DNA of 64,000 bases from Tumebacillus permanentifrigoris (GTDB lineage: Bacteria; Bacillota; Bacilli; Tumebacillales; Tumebacillaceae). Shown piece after piece: positions 45,301 to 53,890 of this stretch. Below the pieces are notes generated by a model. It was not told the origin of the DNA, did not search any database, and worked only from the letters and a program-made list of their open reading frames with translations. Position 1 is the first letter of the stretch; every line of letters starts with the position of its first letter. Both the position numbers and the translations under genes were made by a program. The stretch covers positions 62,001 through 126,000 of the forward strand of contig NZ_QGGL01000011.1 in NCBI RefSeq assembly GCF_003148565.1. The letters run 5' to 3'.

Positions 45301-47925
45301 GATGTAGCATTTGAAAAAGCACTGTTCCTGAACGAAGAGACAGGAGACAAACTCCAGATTCATTTCGATCCGGCAGATGGGCAGTTTGAAGTCTACTCCA
45401 CTGGGTATGAAAGTGATCCGATCTGGGCTCGTCATGCCAAGGGTACGGTCAGACCGCAGCCAGCCTTCGCGGTGCGCACGATAGACCTCGGTGCATGGCG
45501 TGACCAATGCTCCCAAATGATCTCCAAAACGGATGCCTATGCACACTTCCAAAGCCTCGGCTTGGAGTATGGCCCGTTGTTCCAAGGCATGGAACAACTC
45601 TGGAAAGGCCAAGGGGTCGCGTTGGCAGAGCTTCGGATGCCCGAGCCGCTTGAAGGAGAAGCAGGGGACTATGTGTTCCACCCGGCTATGCTTGATATTG
45701 CCTTGCAGATGATGGCGGCCGTTTTGCCATTTGACGGTGAGGGCCGTTCTGCGCTCTTCATGCCGGTCGCAATCACCCGTGCCGTGTTGAGGATGGCACC
45801 GACAGCGAGGATGTGGGCGTTTGCCCGCCTCGACGAGCACACCGACAGTAGGGTTCGCGGCTCAATTACCGTCGTGGACGAACAAGGAAATGTCGTGCTG
45901 GAGTTGACCGATTGTATCGCGCAATCACTGCAAACCGATACGAGCACCACGATGATGCGCCCGACTCGGTATGCCGAGTTCGTTTGGACACCGCGCGAAC
46001 GAGAGGTTCAAGCGCAGGAAGCGAACGTAAGCGATGCGTCTGGCACATGGTTGCTTTTCGCCGATGAAACCGATGTGGCCGACCAACTGGCGAGCCTCTT
46101 ACGAGACCGTGGTGGACGTCCGGTTCTGGTGCGTCCTGGTACAGAGTTCAAGCGCCTCGACAACGGGGAGTACCTGGTTCGGGTTGAGCACGCGGAGGAT
46201 TATCAGCTTCTGCTGGAAGACCTATATGTTGACGGACAGTCGGTCCGAGACATTGCCCATCTCTGGAGCCTGAACCAAACAGGCGGCGATGCGATGCAAC
46301 CACAGGGATGCGGAAGCGTACTGTTGCTGCTCCAAGCCCTTGCTCAAGTGAGTGCCAAGCAAAAAACTCGCCTGTGGTTGGTGACGAGAGGAGCACAACC
46401 GGTCAACGGAACGGAGACGTTGGATGGAATCGCACAGTCTGCACTGTGGGGCTTGGGCCGTGTAATCGGTCATCAGGAGCACCAAGACCTCTGGGGGGGC
46501 CTGCTTGACCTAGATAGTAGCACCAACGAGTCTGCACTTGATGACGCCCAAAACTTGCTCGCCGAATTCCTCTATGAAGATGGGGAAGACCAGATCGTCT
46601 TCCGAGCTGGTCAACGCTTGATCGGACGTCTTCATGATTCCGGTGACCTGACTGTACCTCTGGCGCCTTCCTTCCGCCCAGATGGGGCGTACCTGATCAC
46701 CGGCGCGTTCGGTGGCCTCGGCCTGCTGATCGCACGCTGGCTGATCGAGCAGGGTGCTCGCCGCTTGATCCTCATCGGCCGCGAACCATTGCCGGAGCGT
46801 CGTGACTGGGATCAACATTCGGTAGATTCCCGCATCGGCCAACGAATCCAAGCGATCCGCGAATTGGAGTGCCTTGGAGCCAGCGTGCACGTCACTGGCT
46901 TTGACATTGCAGACGAGGCCAAGCTGCAAGACTTCCTGCGTGACTATCACCGCGAGGGCTGGCCGGCAATTCGTGGGGTCTTCCACTCTGCCGGAACGGC
47001 GATCCCACAGATGTTGGCCCAGATGACGCTCGACGATCTGTACGGCGTCATGCGCCCGAAAGTGCTCGGAGCGTGGAACCTGCACCGAGCATTTGCAGAC
47101 CAACCTCTGGACTGTTTCGTGCTCTTCTCCTCGATGGCGGCCCAGATCGTTTCAGCAGGACAAGGGAATTACTCCGCCGGGAACGCGTACCTCGATGCGT
47201 TAGCACGCCTCCGTCAAGCGCAAGGACATTCCGCTCTGAGCATCAACTGGGGCTCCTGGGCGGACATTGGCATGGCGAACAACCTGGATCTTTTGGACTT
47301 CTTCGAGCGTCGCGGCATCTTCCCGCTCCAGCCAGAGCAAGGGGTGCAAGCGCTCGGTCACCTGCTCGCACACACCCGACCACAAGTTACGGTTGCCGCT
47401 CTGGATTGGTCCACCGTGTTACAAAGCAACTACCCGAACGGCGAGTACCCGCCGATGCTTGCTGACATCGTCGCACAAGCCAACGAAGCAGGGGAAACGG
47501 ACGGCAACCCCGGTTCAACGGAGACGGTCGATTTTGCCTCTCTCTACCGCCAGACAGACGACGAAAAACGCCAAGAGCTGCTTCAAGAACAGCTCTCCGG
47601 AGTGGTCTCGCAAGTCCTGCGTGTCCCGCGTGCCAGACTGCTCATGGAGCGTTCCTTGCAATCGTACGGACTCGATTCGATGATGGCGATTGAACTCAAG
47701 AGCCGTCTGGAAAAAACAGTGGGTGCTTCCATTGCAATCGTGGACCTGATTCGAGGCGTCAGCGTAACCGAACTTGCCGCCGCGCTGCGGCCGCAGGTCG
47801 ATGAATGGGCTGTGTTGTCGGATGCTGATGTCGTCGAGGAAGACCTGATGGCCGAACTCAGCGAACTTTCGCCTGAAGAACTGGATGCACTGTTGGCTGA
47901 AATTGCCGCCACCAAGGAGGAGTAA
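42388..47925 (+). CDS. Type I polyketide synthase: KS - AT - DH - KR - ACP
   Basis: An 1845-residue single-module PKS. KS: DTACSSS with Cys183, HGTGT His318, NVGH His358. AT: GHSAGE with Ser637 and AFHSHYM, the AFH type usual for malonyl-CoA. DH: H936-RIRGAIVYP and D1103-IALQ, both catalytic motifs intact. A non-catalytic KR half lies at about 1190-1400, then KR with TGAFGGLG (T1438) and GNYSAGN (Y1595). ACP: GLDSMM, Ser1764. There is no ER, so one malonate would be added and reduced to an alpha,beta-unsaturated acyl unit. No loading module is present. The C-terminal tail LSPEELDALLAEI is acidic and probably docks to P4. AAGGGGG precedes the ATG. Confidence 0.95.
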   Translation: MSERLRQGYEPIAIVGIGCRFPGGVNSPESFWNLLREGVDAVTEVPADRWDTNRFYHPNRKKPGSANTRWGGFLDGVDKFDPEFFGISPREADLLDPQQRLMLEVSWEALEDAGFVPEQLAGSKTGVYVGCFTNDYQWMQVSEKNVDYLDTHSTSGFMMTLHSNRLSYVYDFQGPSMTVDTACSSSLVAVHLACQSLITGESNLALAGGINIMLKPELTIAESKGGFLSPDGRSKAFDSRANGYVRAEGCGMVVLKRLEEALADGDPIYAVIAGSACNQDGRSAGLTVPSGESQEALVREALDRAGIQSNQIQYMEAHGTGTPVGDPIEAKALGNVLSENRPDGEYCWVGSVKTNVGHMEGAAGVAGLIKAALCLQQAQIPPHLHLIEKNPNIDFEALQLRVPTTVQPWEGESGTRYAGVNSFGFGGTNAHVVLAEAPVVEKTVSPSTQQDQLIPLSARTPEALLDVAFSYREAVGEAGALEHVSLSDLACSTAQHRGHHPQRMAVVASTKEELLEALDAVISSEIHPRAIVGAMPVQPTKPRRLAFVYTGMGPQWWGMGRQLYEQEPVFRDTLDECDRVFQASSGWSLLEEMLKDEAASRMEETQIAQPANLFLQIGLTNWWRSMGIVPEAVVGHSAGEAAASYAAGIITLSEAVRVVYHRSRLQQAITGQGTMVAVGLSESLVREHMKGFEDRVSLAAINSPNGVTLAGEPEALEQVLAPLREADVFVRYLKVGMAFHSHYMNPMREEFLEHLEGMETKAGTIPYYSSVLGVQADIHKLGVDYWWRNLRDTVQFAEAVLNLIEDGYDAFVEIGPHPVLAASVRECLALKNRTADVLPSIRRAEDERPQLVSSLGALYTLGFEPNWPKLVEAGSFVRLPKYPWQREHHWQESAESRRYRLGEPDCHPLLAQRLSSARPVWESSIDVWRLPYLGDHRIRGAIVYPGAAYMEMGLAAARNLYGSRAVGLEIADVAFEKALFLNEETGDKLQIHFDPADGQFEVYSTGYESDPIWARHAKGTVRPQPAFAVRTIDLGAWRDQCSQMISKTDAYAHFQSLGLEYGPLFQGMEQLWKGQGVALAELRMPEPLEGEAGDYVFHPAMLDIALQMMAAVLPFDGEGRSALFMPVAITRAVLRMAPTARMWAFARLDEHTDSRVRGSITVVDEQGNVVLELTDCIAQSLQTDTSTTMMRPTRYAEFVWTPREREVQAQEANVSDASGTWLLFADETDVADQLASLLRDRGGRPVLVRPGTEFKRLDNGEYLVRVEHAEDYQLLLEDLYVDGQSVRDIAHLWSLNQTGGDAMQPQGCGSVLLLLQALAQVSAKQKTRLWLVTRGAQPVNGTETLDGIAQSALWGLGRVIGHQEHQDLWGGLLDLDSSTNESALDDAQNLLAEFLYEDGEDQIVFRAGQRLIGRLHDSGDLTVPLAPSFRPDGAYLITGAFGGLGLLIARWLIEQGARRLILIGREPLPERRDWDQHSVDSRIGQRIQAIRELECLGASVHVTGFDIADEAKLQDFLRDYHREGWPAIRGVFHSAGTAIPQMLAQMTLDDLYGVMRPKVLGAWNLHRAFADQPLDCFVLFSSMAAQIVSAGQGNYSAGNAYLDALARLRQAQGHSALSINWGSWADIGMANNLDLLDFFERRGIFPLQPEQGVQALGHLLAHTRPQVTVAALDWSTVLQSNYPNGEYPPMLADIVAQANEAGETDGNPGSTETVDFASLYRQTDDEKRQELLQEQLSGVVSQVLRVPRARLLMERSLQSYGLDSMMAIELKSRLEKTVGASIAIVDLIRGVSVTELAAALRPQVDEWAVLSDADVVEEDLMAELSELSPEELDALLAEIAATKEE

Positions 47926-47930
47926 GAAGC

Positions 47931-50900
47931 ATGAGCAATTTAAAAGACAAGCTGTCCACTCTGACCCCCGAACAGCTCCTCGCCTTACAGGCACGGGTGA
48001 AAAAAGCCAAGTCGTCCGCGTCTGCGAACGGCTCGCCAATCAAAGCTCTGCCGCGTGATCGGGAAGCGTATCCGGTGTCGTTCACGCAAAAGCGGATGTG
48101 GCTGCTTCAGCGCATGGAGCCGGACAATGCTTCTTACAACAATGCGTCGATCATCCGTCTGACCGGGAATCTCGACCCTCTGATGTTGCAAAAAAGCCTC
48201 CAAAAAATCGTCGATCGTCACGAAGCGATTCGCACCACTTTCATCGAGCAAGGCGAGGGAGAACTCCTCCAACGTGTACACGACACAATGGAACTTCCCT
48301 TGCCACTCATCGACCTCGAACACCTTCCGCTTGCTGAGCGGGAGGTGGAGGCGAAGCGACTGATGTGTCTGGAGGCGCATCGACCGCTGGACCTCGAACA
48401 AGGGCCGCTGCTGCGCACGTCCTTGTACCGCATCTCGGAAGCAGAACATCTGTTGATGTTCATGGTACACCATATTGTAGTCGATGGCTGGTCGGGGGGT
48501 CTGTTCCTGCTCGAACTTGGACGATTGTACGGGGAAGCGAGCACGGGAACACCTGCGAACCTCCCGGCACTTGCGCTCCACTACATCGATTTTGCGGCGT
48601 GGCAAACCGAGTGGTTCAGCGGTGATGTCGCGCGTCAACAACTCGACTATTGGAAGGAACAGCTCTCCGGCAAAGTCCCAACGCTTGAATTGCCGACCGA
48701 TCGCACACGCCCGTTGATCCAGCGCTATCGGGGATCACTCACCCGCTTGCAGATCAAGTCCGACCTCGTCGAGCGCCTGCAACAACTCAGTCGCGAGGCA
48801 GAGACTACACTGTTCATGACCTTGATGGCAGCCTTCCAAGCGTTGCTGCACCGCTACACGGGCCAAACAGACTTCGCTGTCGGTTTTCCGGTCTCTGGGC
48901 GTTCTCGTGAGGAAACGCATGGAATCTTCGGGCCATTGGTTAACTCGCTCCCGCTTCGGGCGCTCGTGTCGGGTGAAGAATCGTTCCGTGAGCTCCTACA
49001 ACGGGTGCGTGAGCGAGTAACAGGCGCGATGACCAATCCTGATGTCCCGTTGGAGAAACTGGTCGAGGAATTACAACCAGAACGCTTGCCAGGGGTGTCA
49101 CCGTTTTACCAAGTCATGTTTAACCTGAATCGTGAAATTCCGGAAACGCACCTGCCCCAATTGAGCATCGCCTACGAGATGTTCGACGCGGGTGTTGCCA
49201 AGTTCGACCTCGTGATCGAAGCGCACACGAAACCAGACGGCTTGCATTTGGTGTTCGAATACAACAGTGATTTGTTTGATGAATCGACCATGGTCCGTTT
49301 TGCCAACGCCTACGAGACCCTGCTGACGGGCGTCGTCGAGCAACCGGACAGCCCGGTTTGGAAACTGCCGGTGCTGAGTGCCGAAGACCGCCTGCGCTTG
49401 CTCGTGGAGTGGAATGATACCGCCACTGCGGAAGACCCGCGCCAGTACAACGTCGTACAGGCCTTCGAAAAGCAGGCGATACTTCATGCCGACGAAGTCG
49501 CTGTGGTCGGTGGCGATGTTCGCCTGACCTACCAAGAACTGAACGAGCGTGCCAACCGACTCGCGCGCTTCCTGCGTGAACAGGGAGTTGATACGGACAC
49601 CCGAGTAGGCCTCCTAGTAGACCGCACACCAGAGATGGTAGTGGCAGTGCTTGGCGTGCTCAAGGCAGGTGGCGCTTACGTGCCGATCGATCCGGCGTAC
49701 CCGGTGGAACGCATCTCCTACATGGTTGAGGATAGTGGAGTGAAACTCCTGCTCACCCAAAGCGATCTGGCTGAGCGTTTGCCCGCGCAAGCTCCTCGTT
49801 TTTTGTTGGACACTGAGTTTGACCGATTGACCGACTTCCCGAAACAGAACCTTGAATACCGCATCGGTGCCGATGACCTCGTGTATGTCATCTACACGTC
49901 GGGCTCCACAGGTCGACCGAAGGGCGTTTTGATCACACATGGTGGATTGATGAACTACTTGACGTGGGCGATGGAGACGTATGCACAACAAGGACATGGC
50001 GCACCGGTGCATTCCTCGCTGGCGTTCGACCTGACTGTCACGTCGATGTACGTCCCGCTGCTGAGTGGCAAGCGGGTCGTGCTGGTCGCTGAATCGATGG
50101 GCGTGGATGCATTGGTTGAAGCGATGCGCACCGCGCCTGGCTACAGCTTGACCAAGATCACGCCGGCGCACTTGCAACTGTTGGGCATGGAAACGCAGGC
50201 GGGTGATGCCCATACATGGAACCACGTGTTTGTCATCGGCGGCGAGGCGCTGACCTATGAAAACATCGCGCCGTGGCAACAACACGCTCCAGACACCGTG
50301 CTGGTCAACGAGTACGGCCCGACTGAGACGGTTGTCGGCTGCTGCGTGTACAGCGTCCCGCGCGGGGAAAAAGCGACCGGGCCCGTCCCGATTGGACGGC
50401 CGATCGCCAACACCAAGCTCTACGTCCTCGACTCACATCTGCAACCGGTGCCGATCGGAGCTGTTGGTGAGCTCTACATTGGCGGTTACGGTGTTGCCAG
50501 AGGGTACCTGAACCGTCCGGACCTGACGGCGGAGCGCTTTGTCGAGAACCCGTTTGAACCGAACACCCGGATGTACAAAACAGGCGACCTCGCCCGCTAC
50601 CTGGCCGATGGCAACCTCGTCTACTTAGGCCGCCTCGACGACCAAGTGAAGATTCGCGGATACCGTATCGAACTTGGCGAAATTGAGGCGGTGCTGGAAA
50701 CGCAAGAGCAGATCAAGCTGGCAGCGGTCATCGTGCAGGATGACGGTCAGGGGGACAAGAGTCTCCTTGGCTACTACACAACGGTGGACGGAACGCCGAT
50801 TAAAACTCGTGACTTGCGCAGTTTCTTAAAGGAGACGCTCCCGCCACACATGATTCCGACGCACCTCGTGCACCTGGAGAGCATGCCTCTGACGGTCAAT

Positions 50901-52670
50901 GGCAAGATCGACCGTCGTGCCTTGCCCGCCCCAGAACGGGCACAGGCGGAGGAGACGGCCCCAAGCGCAGCGCTCACCCAGTTGGAAAAGCAGGTGCAGG
51001 CGGTGTGGGAGGCTGTATTGAAGCGGGAGACAGTTGGCGTACACGACAACTTTTACGAGATTGGCGGGCACTCCGTCAATGCGATCTTGATCACCTCACG
51101 CCTGAAAAAAGCGCTCCACGTGGACTTCCAGATTCGCGACATCTTCCAAGCCCCGACCGTCTCGAAGTTGGCGGCGTTCCTCGGCACCAAACTGCGTGAA
51201 GCGCACGGCGACACTCTGCCGACGATGTCCCCTGTGCCGCGCACCCTGCCGTTGCCGCTCTCCTATGAACAGCAACGCCTCTGGCTCGCTGACCAACTGC
51301 AACGCGACACGCAATACAATGTCCGCTACTTCTGGGAGATCGAAGGCCAGTTGCATGCGGACGCGCTGGAACAGAGCTTCGTCGAAATCATCCGCCGTCA
51401 TGAGGCCTTGCGCACCGTCTTCCGTCTCGACGGCAGCCAGCCGGTACAGGTCATCCTGCCCGATGTGGCTTTCCAGATCGAGCGATTTGACCTTCGGACC
51501 ACTTCAGCAGACCAACAGGAGGCAACCCTTCGGCAGCATCTGGATGCGATCAATACACCGTTCGATCTGGCGGTGGGGCCGATGTTGCGTGCGGAACTCT
51601 TCCAATTGAGTGAGCAACGCCATGTTTTGCACCTGTGCGTGCATCACATCATCGGGGACGGTTGGTCGTTGGACATTCTGGCCCGAGAGTTGACGGCGTT
51701 GTACGAGGCCTACACAGGAGGCGAGGCCTCGCCGCTTCCAACGCTTGGCATGAACTATGCCGACTACGCAGTCTGGCAACGACGCTTGCTCGAGGAAGGT
51801 TATCTTGAGGGGCAGGTGCAGTATTGGAAGACCCAATTGGCAGGGGTAGCCCCGCTTCTCGACCTGCGCCCGGACTTCCCTCGCCAAGAGGTGCAGAGTG
51901 TCAAGGGGAGCAACTTGCGTCTTGACCTGCCCGCCGGATTGCCTGAAGACTTAGAAGCGTTTAGCCGACAAGAACAGGCAACGCTCTTCATGACCTTGCT
52001 AGCTGCTTATAATCTCGTGCTCGGCGAGCGCAGCGGCTGTGACGACATCCTCGTCGGTATACCGATTGCAAACCGCCACCATGAAGAGACACAATCGATG
52101 TTCGGCATGTTCCTCAACACGCTCGCGGTCCGCACGAGGCTTGCGGGAGCGGCGACCTTCCGAGACCTGCTTGCCCGCGTCCGCGACGCAGCCTATGGGG
52201 CATTCTCCAACCAAGATGTGCCGTTTGACCGCGTGATCGAAGAAGTAAATCCGGAGCGCAACACCGCCTACTCGCCACTGGTGCAAGTCTGGTTCAACCA
52301 CCAGAACACCCCGCGTACGGAGATGAACTTGCCCGGTCTGACATTGCGCGCCCAACCGGTCGCAGAGGACACGGTGAAATTCGACATCATGCTGGAGGCC
52401 TTGACGGAGAGTGACGGGCGCCTGAGCGTCTCGCTCTCCTATAACACCGATCTGTACCGTGCTGGGACCGCCGAACTGCTGGCATCCCAATGGCAAGCCG
52501 TGTTGACAACGATCGTTCGTCGCCCGGAGGTGACGTTGGCAGAGCTGCGCGTCGAACTGGCAGAACTCGCCCGACGCACCGAGGAGCAGTTTAAGCAGTC
52601 CTTCCAATCCACGCGCCGCTCCAAACTGCAAGCCACCAAAGCGAAGAAATTAGGAGGTAGCCCCGAATGA
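47931..52670 (+). CDS. NRPS protein P4: C - A(Asn) - T - C
   Basis: A 1579-residue synthetase immediately after the PKS. A Lys-rich N-terminal helix (LTPEQLLALQARVKKAK) is followed by C with HHIVVDGWS (H180), A (YTSGSTGRPKG near 653), T (GGHSVNAI, Ser1048), a second full C (HHIIGDGWS, H1238) and a basic tail. The A-domain pocket aligned to GrsA reads D-L-T-K-V-G-E-V-G, essentially the established asparagine code (DLTKLGEVGK), so L-Asn is the likely substrate. It has no TE. The terminal C domain must hand the chain to another protein. Its stop overlaps the dioxygenase start (ATGA). Confidence 0.94.
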   Translation: MSNLKDKLSTLTPEQLLALQARVKKAKSSASANGSPIKALPRDREAYPVSFTQKRMWLLQRMEPDNASYNNASIIRLTGNLDPLMLQKSLQKIVDRHEAIRTTFIEQGEGELLQRVHDTMELPLPLIDLEHLPLAEREVEAKRLMCLEAHRPLDLEQGPLLRTSLYRISEAEHLLMFMVHHIVVDGWSGGLFLLELGRLYGEASTGTPANLPALALHYIDFAAWQTEWFSGDVARQQLDYWKEQLSGKVPTLELPTDRTRPLIQRYRGSLTRLQIKSDLVERLQQLSREAETTLFMTLMAAFQALLHRYTGQTDFAVGFPVSGRSREETHGIFGPLVNSLPLRALVSGEESFRELLQRVRERVTGAMTNPDVPLEKLVEELQPERLPGVSPFYQVMFNLNREIPETHLPQLSIAYEMFDAGVAKFDLVIEAHTKPDGLHLVFEYNSDLFDESTMVRFANAYETLLTGVVEQPDSPVWKLPVLSAEDRLRLLVEWNDTATAEDPRQYNVVQAFEKQAILHADEVAVVGGDVRLTYQELNERANRLARFLREQGVDTDTRVGLLVDRTPEMVVAVLGVLKAGGAYVPIDPAYPVERISYMVEDSGVKLLLTQSDLAERLPAQAPRFLLDTEFDRLTDFPKQNLEYRIGADDLVYVIYTSGSTGRPKGVLITHGGLMNYLTWAMETYAQQGHGAPVHSSLAFDLTVTSMYVPLLSGKRVVLVAESMGVDALVEAMRTAPGYSLTKITPAHLQLLGMETQAGDAHTWNHVFVIGGEALTYENIAPWQQHAPDTVLVNEYGPTETVVGCCVYSVPRGEKATGPVPIGRPIANTKLYVLDSHLQPVPIGAVGELYIGGYGVARGYLNRPDLTAERFVENPFEPNTRMYKTGDLARYLADGNLVYLGRLDDQVKIRGYRIELGEIEAVLETQEQIKLAAVIVQDDGQGDKSLLGYYTTVDGTPIKTRDLRSFLKETLPPHMIPTHLVHLESMPLTVNGKIDRRALPAPERAQAEETAPSAALTQLEKQVQAVWEAVLKRETVGVHDNFYEIGGHSVNAILITSRLKKALHVDFQIRDIFQAPTVSKLAAFLGTKLREAHGDTLPTMSPVPRTLPLPLSYEQQRLWLADQLQRDTQYNVRYFWEIEGQLHADALEQSFVEIIRRHEALRTVFRLDGSQPVQVILPDVAFQIERFDLRTTSADQQEATLRQHLDAINTPFDLAVGPMLRAELFQLSEQRHVLHLCVHHIIGDGWSLDILARELTALYEAYTGGEASPLPTLGMNYADYAVWQRRLLEEGYLEGQVQYWKTQLAGVAPLLDLRPDFPRQEVQSVKGSNLRLDLPAGLPEDLEAFSRQEQATLFMTLLAAYNLVLGERSGCDDILVGIPIANRHHEETQSMFGMFLNTLAVRTRLAGAATFRDLLARVRDAAYGAFSNQDVPFDRVIEEVNPERNTAYSPLVQVWFNHQNTPRTEMNLPGLTLRAQPVAEDTVKFDIMLEALTESDGRLSVSLSYNTDLYRAGTAELLASQWQAVLTTIVRRPEVTLAELRVELAELARRTEEQFKQSFQSTRRSKLQATKAKKLGGSPE

Positions 52671-53719
52671 AGAAAGGTCTGTCTGATCTCAAATCCAAAG
52701 CCTTGAAGATCTCATCGGAACAAGAACTGGTACGCATCGAAGACTTTGCACCGGGCCAACGACTGCCGCTTTTGATCACACCGCTTGTACCGGGAGTCAA
52801 TCTGCTGGACTGGTGTTCGAGAAATCGCGCCAAATTGGACGAGTTGTTGTTGGAAACAGGCGGCCTGCTCTTCCGTGGCTTTGACATCTCCACGCAGGAG
52901 CGATTCGACGAGTTCGTCTCCGGCATGTGCGAGGAACTGTTGGTCTACAACGAGTCCTCCTCACCGCGCACGAAACTGACCAACAAAGTCTATACCTCCA
53001 CAGAACATCCCAAGGAATTGGTGATCCTCCAACACAATGAATTGTCCTATTCCAACGTCTGGCCGCAGCGAATCTGGTTCTGCTCCGTTCAGGAAGCCCA
53101 GAGTGGAGGCGAGACTCCGGTCGCCGACATGCGCCGCGTCTATGACCGCATCGATCCGGCCATCCGCGAAAAGTTTGAGGAGAAGGGCTGGATGCTCATG
53201 CGCAATTACGGTGATGGGTTTGGCCTGCCGTGGCAGGAAGTCTTCCATACTGAGGACCCGGCAGAAGTGGAGGCGTACTGTCGCACGCACGGCCTCGAGG
53301 TCGAATGGAAAGCGGACGGCCTGTTGCGCACACGCTCTGTGCGCAAAGCGGTGCGCCGTCACCCCGTGACAGGTGAGAAGATGTGGTTCAATCACATCGC
53401 ATTTTGGCACGAGTCGAGCTTGGAGCCGGAGATTCGCGAACTGCTGACTGCCGAACTCGGTTTGGAAGGGCTGCCCTACAACACCTATTATGGGGATGGC
53501 TCTTTGATCGAAGAGGAAGTTGTTGCAGCGTTGCGTGCGGCGACGGATGCCGAGACGCTTGCGTTCCCGTGGCAGCGGGGAGACCTGCTCATGCTAGACA
53601 ATATGATGGTTTCGCACGGTCGCAAGAGTTTCACCGGCGAACGTCGTACATTGGTGGCGATGGGCGAACCGCTCGACAGCGCGGAAGCAGATCGTATGGA
53701 AGCTAACATGATCAAGTAA
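52667..53719 (+). CDS. TauD/TfdA-family Fe(II)/2-oxoglutarate dioxygenase (SyrP-like)
   Basis: A 350-residue non-heme iron dioxygenase. Iron ligands are visible as H123-N-E125 (LQHNELSYSNVWPQR, the HxE variant of HxD) and H317 (VSHGRKSF), with the 2-oxoglutarate-binding arginine in the following GERRTL. GGETPVADMRRVYDRI is typical of SyrP/clavaminate-synthase-like hydroxylases acting on amino acids or carrier-bound residues. Its 4-base overlap with P4, whose A domain reads as Asn, suggests beta-hydroxylation of Asn either free or on the carrier. A role on another residue is possible. Confidence 0.88.
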   Translation: MKKGLSDLKSKALKISSEQELVRIEDFAPGQRLPLLITPLVPGVNLLDWCSRNRAKLDELLLETGGLLFRGFDISTQERFDEFVSGMCEELLVYNESSSPRTKLTNKVYTSTEHPKELVILQHNELSYSNVWPQRIWFCSVQEAQSGGETPVADMRRVYDRIDPAIREKFEEKGWMLMRNYGDGFGLPWQEVFHTEDPAEVEAYCRTHGLEVEWKADGLLRTRSVRKAVRRHPVTGEKMWFNHIAFWHESSLEPEIRELLTAELGLEGLPYNTYYGDGSLIEEEVVAALRAATDAETLAFPWQRGDLLMLDNMMVSHGRKSFTGERRTLVAMGEPLDSAEADRMEANMIK

Positions 53720-53727
53720 CGTAAACA

Positions 53728-53820
53728 GGTACACCCCTTAAAGTAGACATTGAGAAGAGATCCCTCAATGGCAGATCTATTTTAGGGGGTGTCTTTTTTA
53801 TGCCGAAGAAAGGTCAAATA
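53728..53820 (+). mobile_element. Left-end remnant of an IS3/IS150-type insertion sequence
   Basis: GTACACCCCTTAAAGTAGACA, a hairpin, and then ATG with codons for MPKKGQ resemble from memory the left terminus and OrfA start of IS150-like elements in Bacillales (terminal repeats of the type TGTACACCCCTAAAGTAGA, OrfA starting M-x-K-K-G-Q-x-F). The similarity stops after about 20 coding bases, and no transposase body or right end is present. It would be a deletion remnant. Recognition is from memory and moderate. Confidence 0.45.
53731..53799 (+). terminator. Strong two-part hairpin with T-run at the end of the cluster
   Basis: A 17-base outer arm (53731-53747) pairs with 53776-53792, with the two mismatches becoming G-U pairs. 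An inner CATTGAG/CTCAATG arm (53748-53754 with 53764-53770) sits inside, and CTTTTTT follows. It can end transcription of the NRPS/PKS operon even though it may originate from an insertion sequence. Confidence 0.6.
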
Positions 53821-53890
53821 TCTCCGACCAAGCCTTGTCAAGGTCAGCAGCCAGTAGATGTTCGGCAAATCGTTCGGCTTCCAGATGCAT
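53798..53890 (-). pseudogene. Possible truncated start of a cobalamin (B12)-binding-domain protein
   Basis: The reverse strand reads ATG (53890) through 30 codons to TAA: MHLEAERFAEHLLAADLDKAW... The pattern LE-x-E-x-FAE-x-LLA-x-D-x-D-x-AW resembles the first helix of B12-binding modules in cobalamin-binding proteins and MerR-type photoreceptors. GGGGTG lies upstream. The frame then runs into the insertion-sequence remnant and ends, as expected for a gene cut by insertion and deletion. It is short, so chance is a real possibility. The remaining 53891-53965 stretch shows nothing else. Confidence 0.3.

Noticed and set aside
42388-47925. An enoylreductase domain in the PKS
   Set aside because: The roughly 200 residues between DH and KR fit the non-catalytic KR structural half; no NADPH-binding ER motif is present.
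23600-52670. Epimerisation or methyltransferase domains in the NRPS proteins
   Set aside because: After each carrier domain the next sequence is a C domain, a TE or a protein end; no E-domain or S-adenosylmethionine motifs were found, so D-residues or N-methylation are not indicated.
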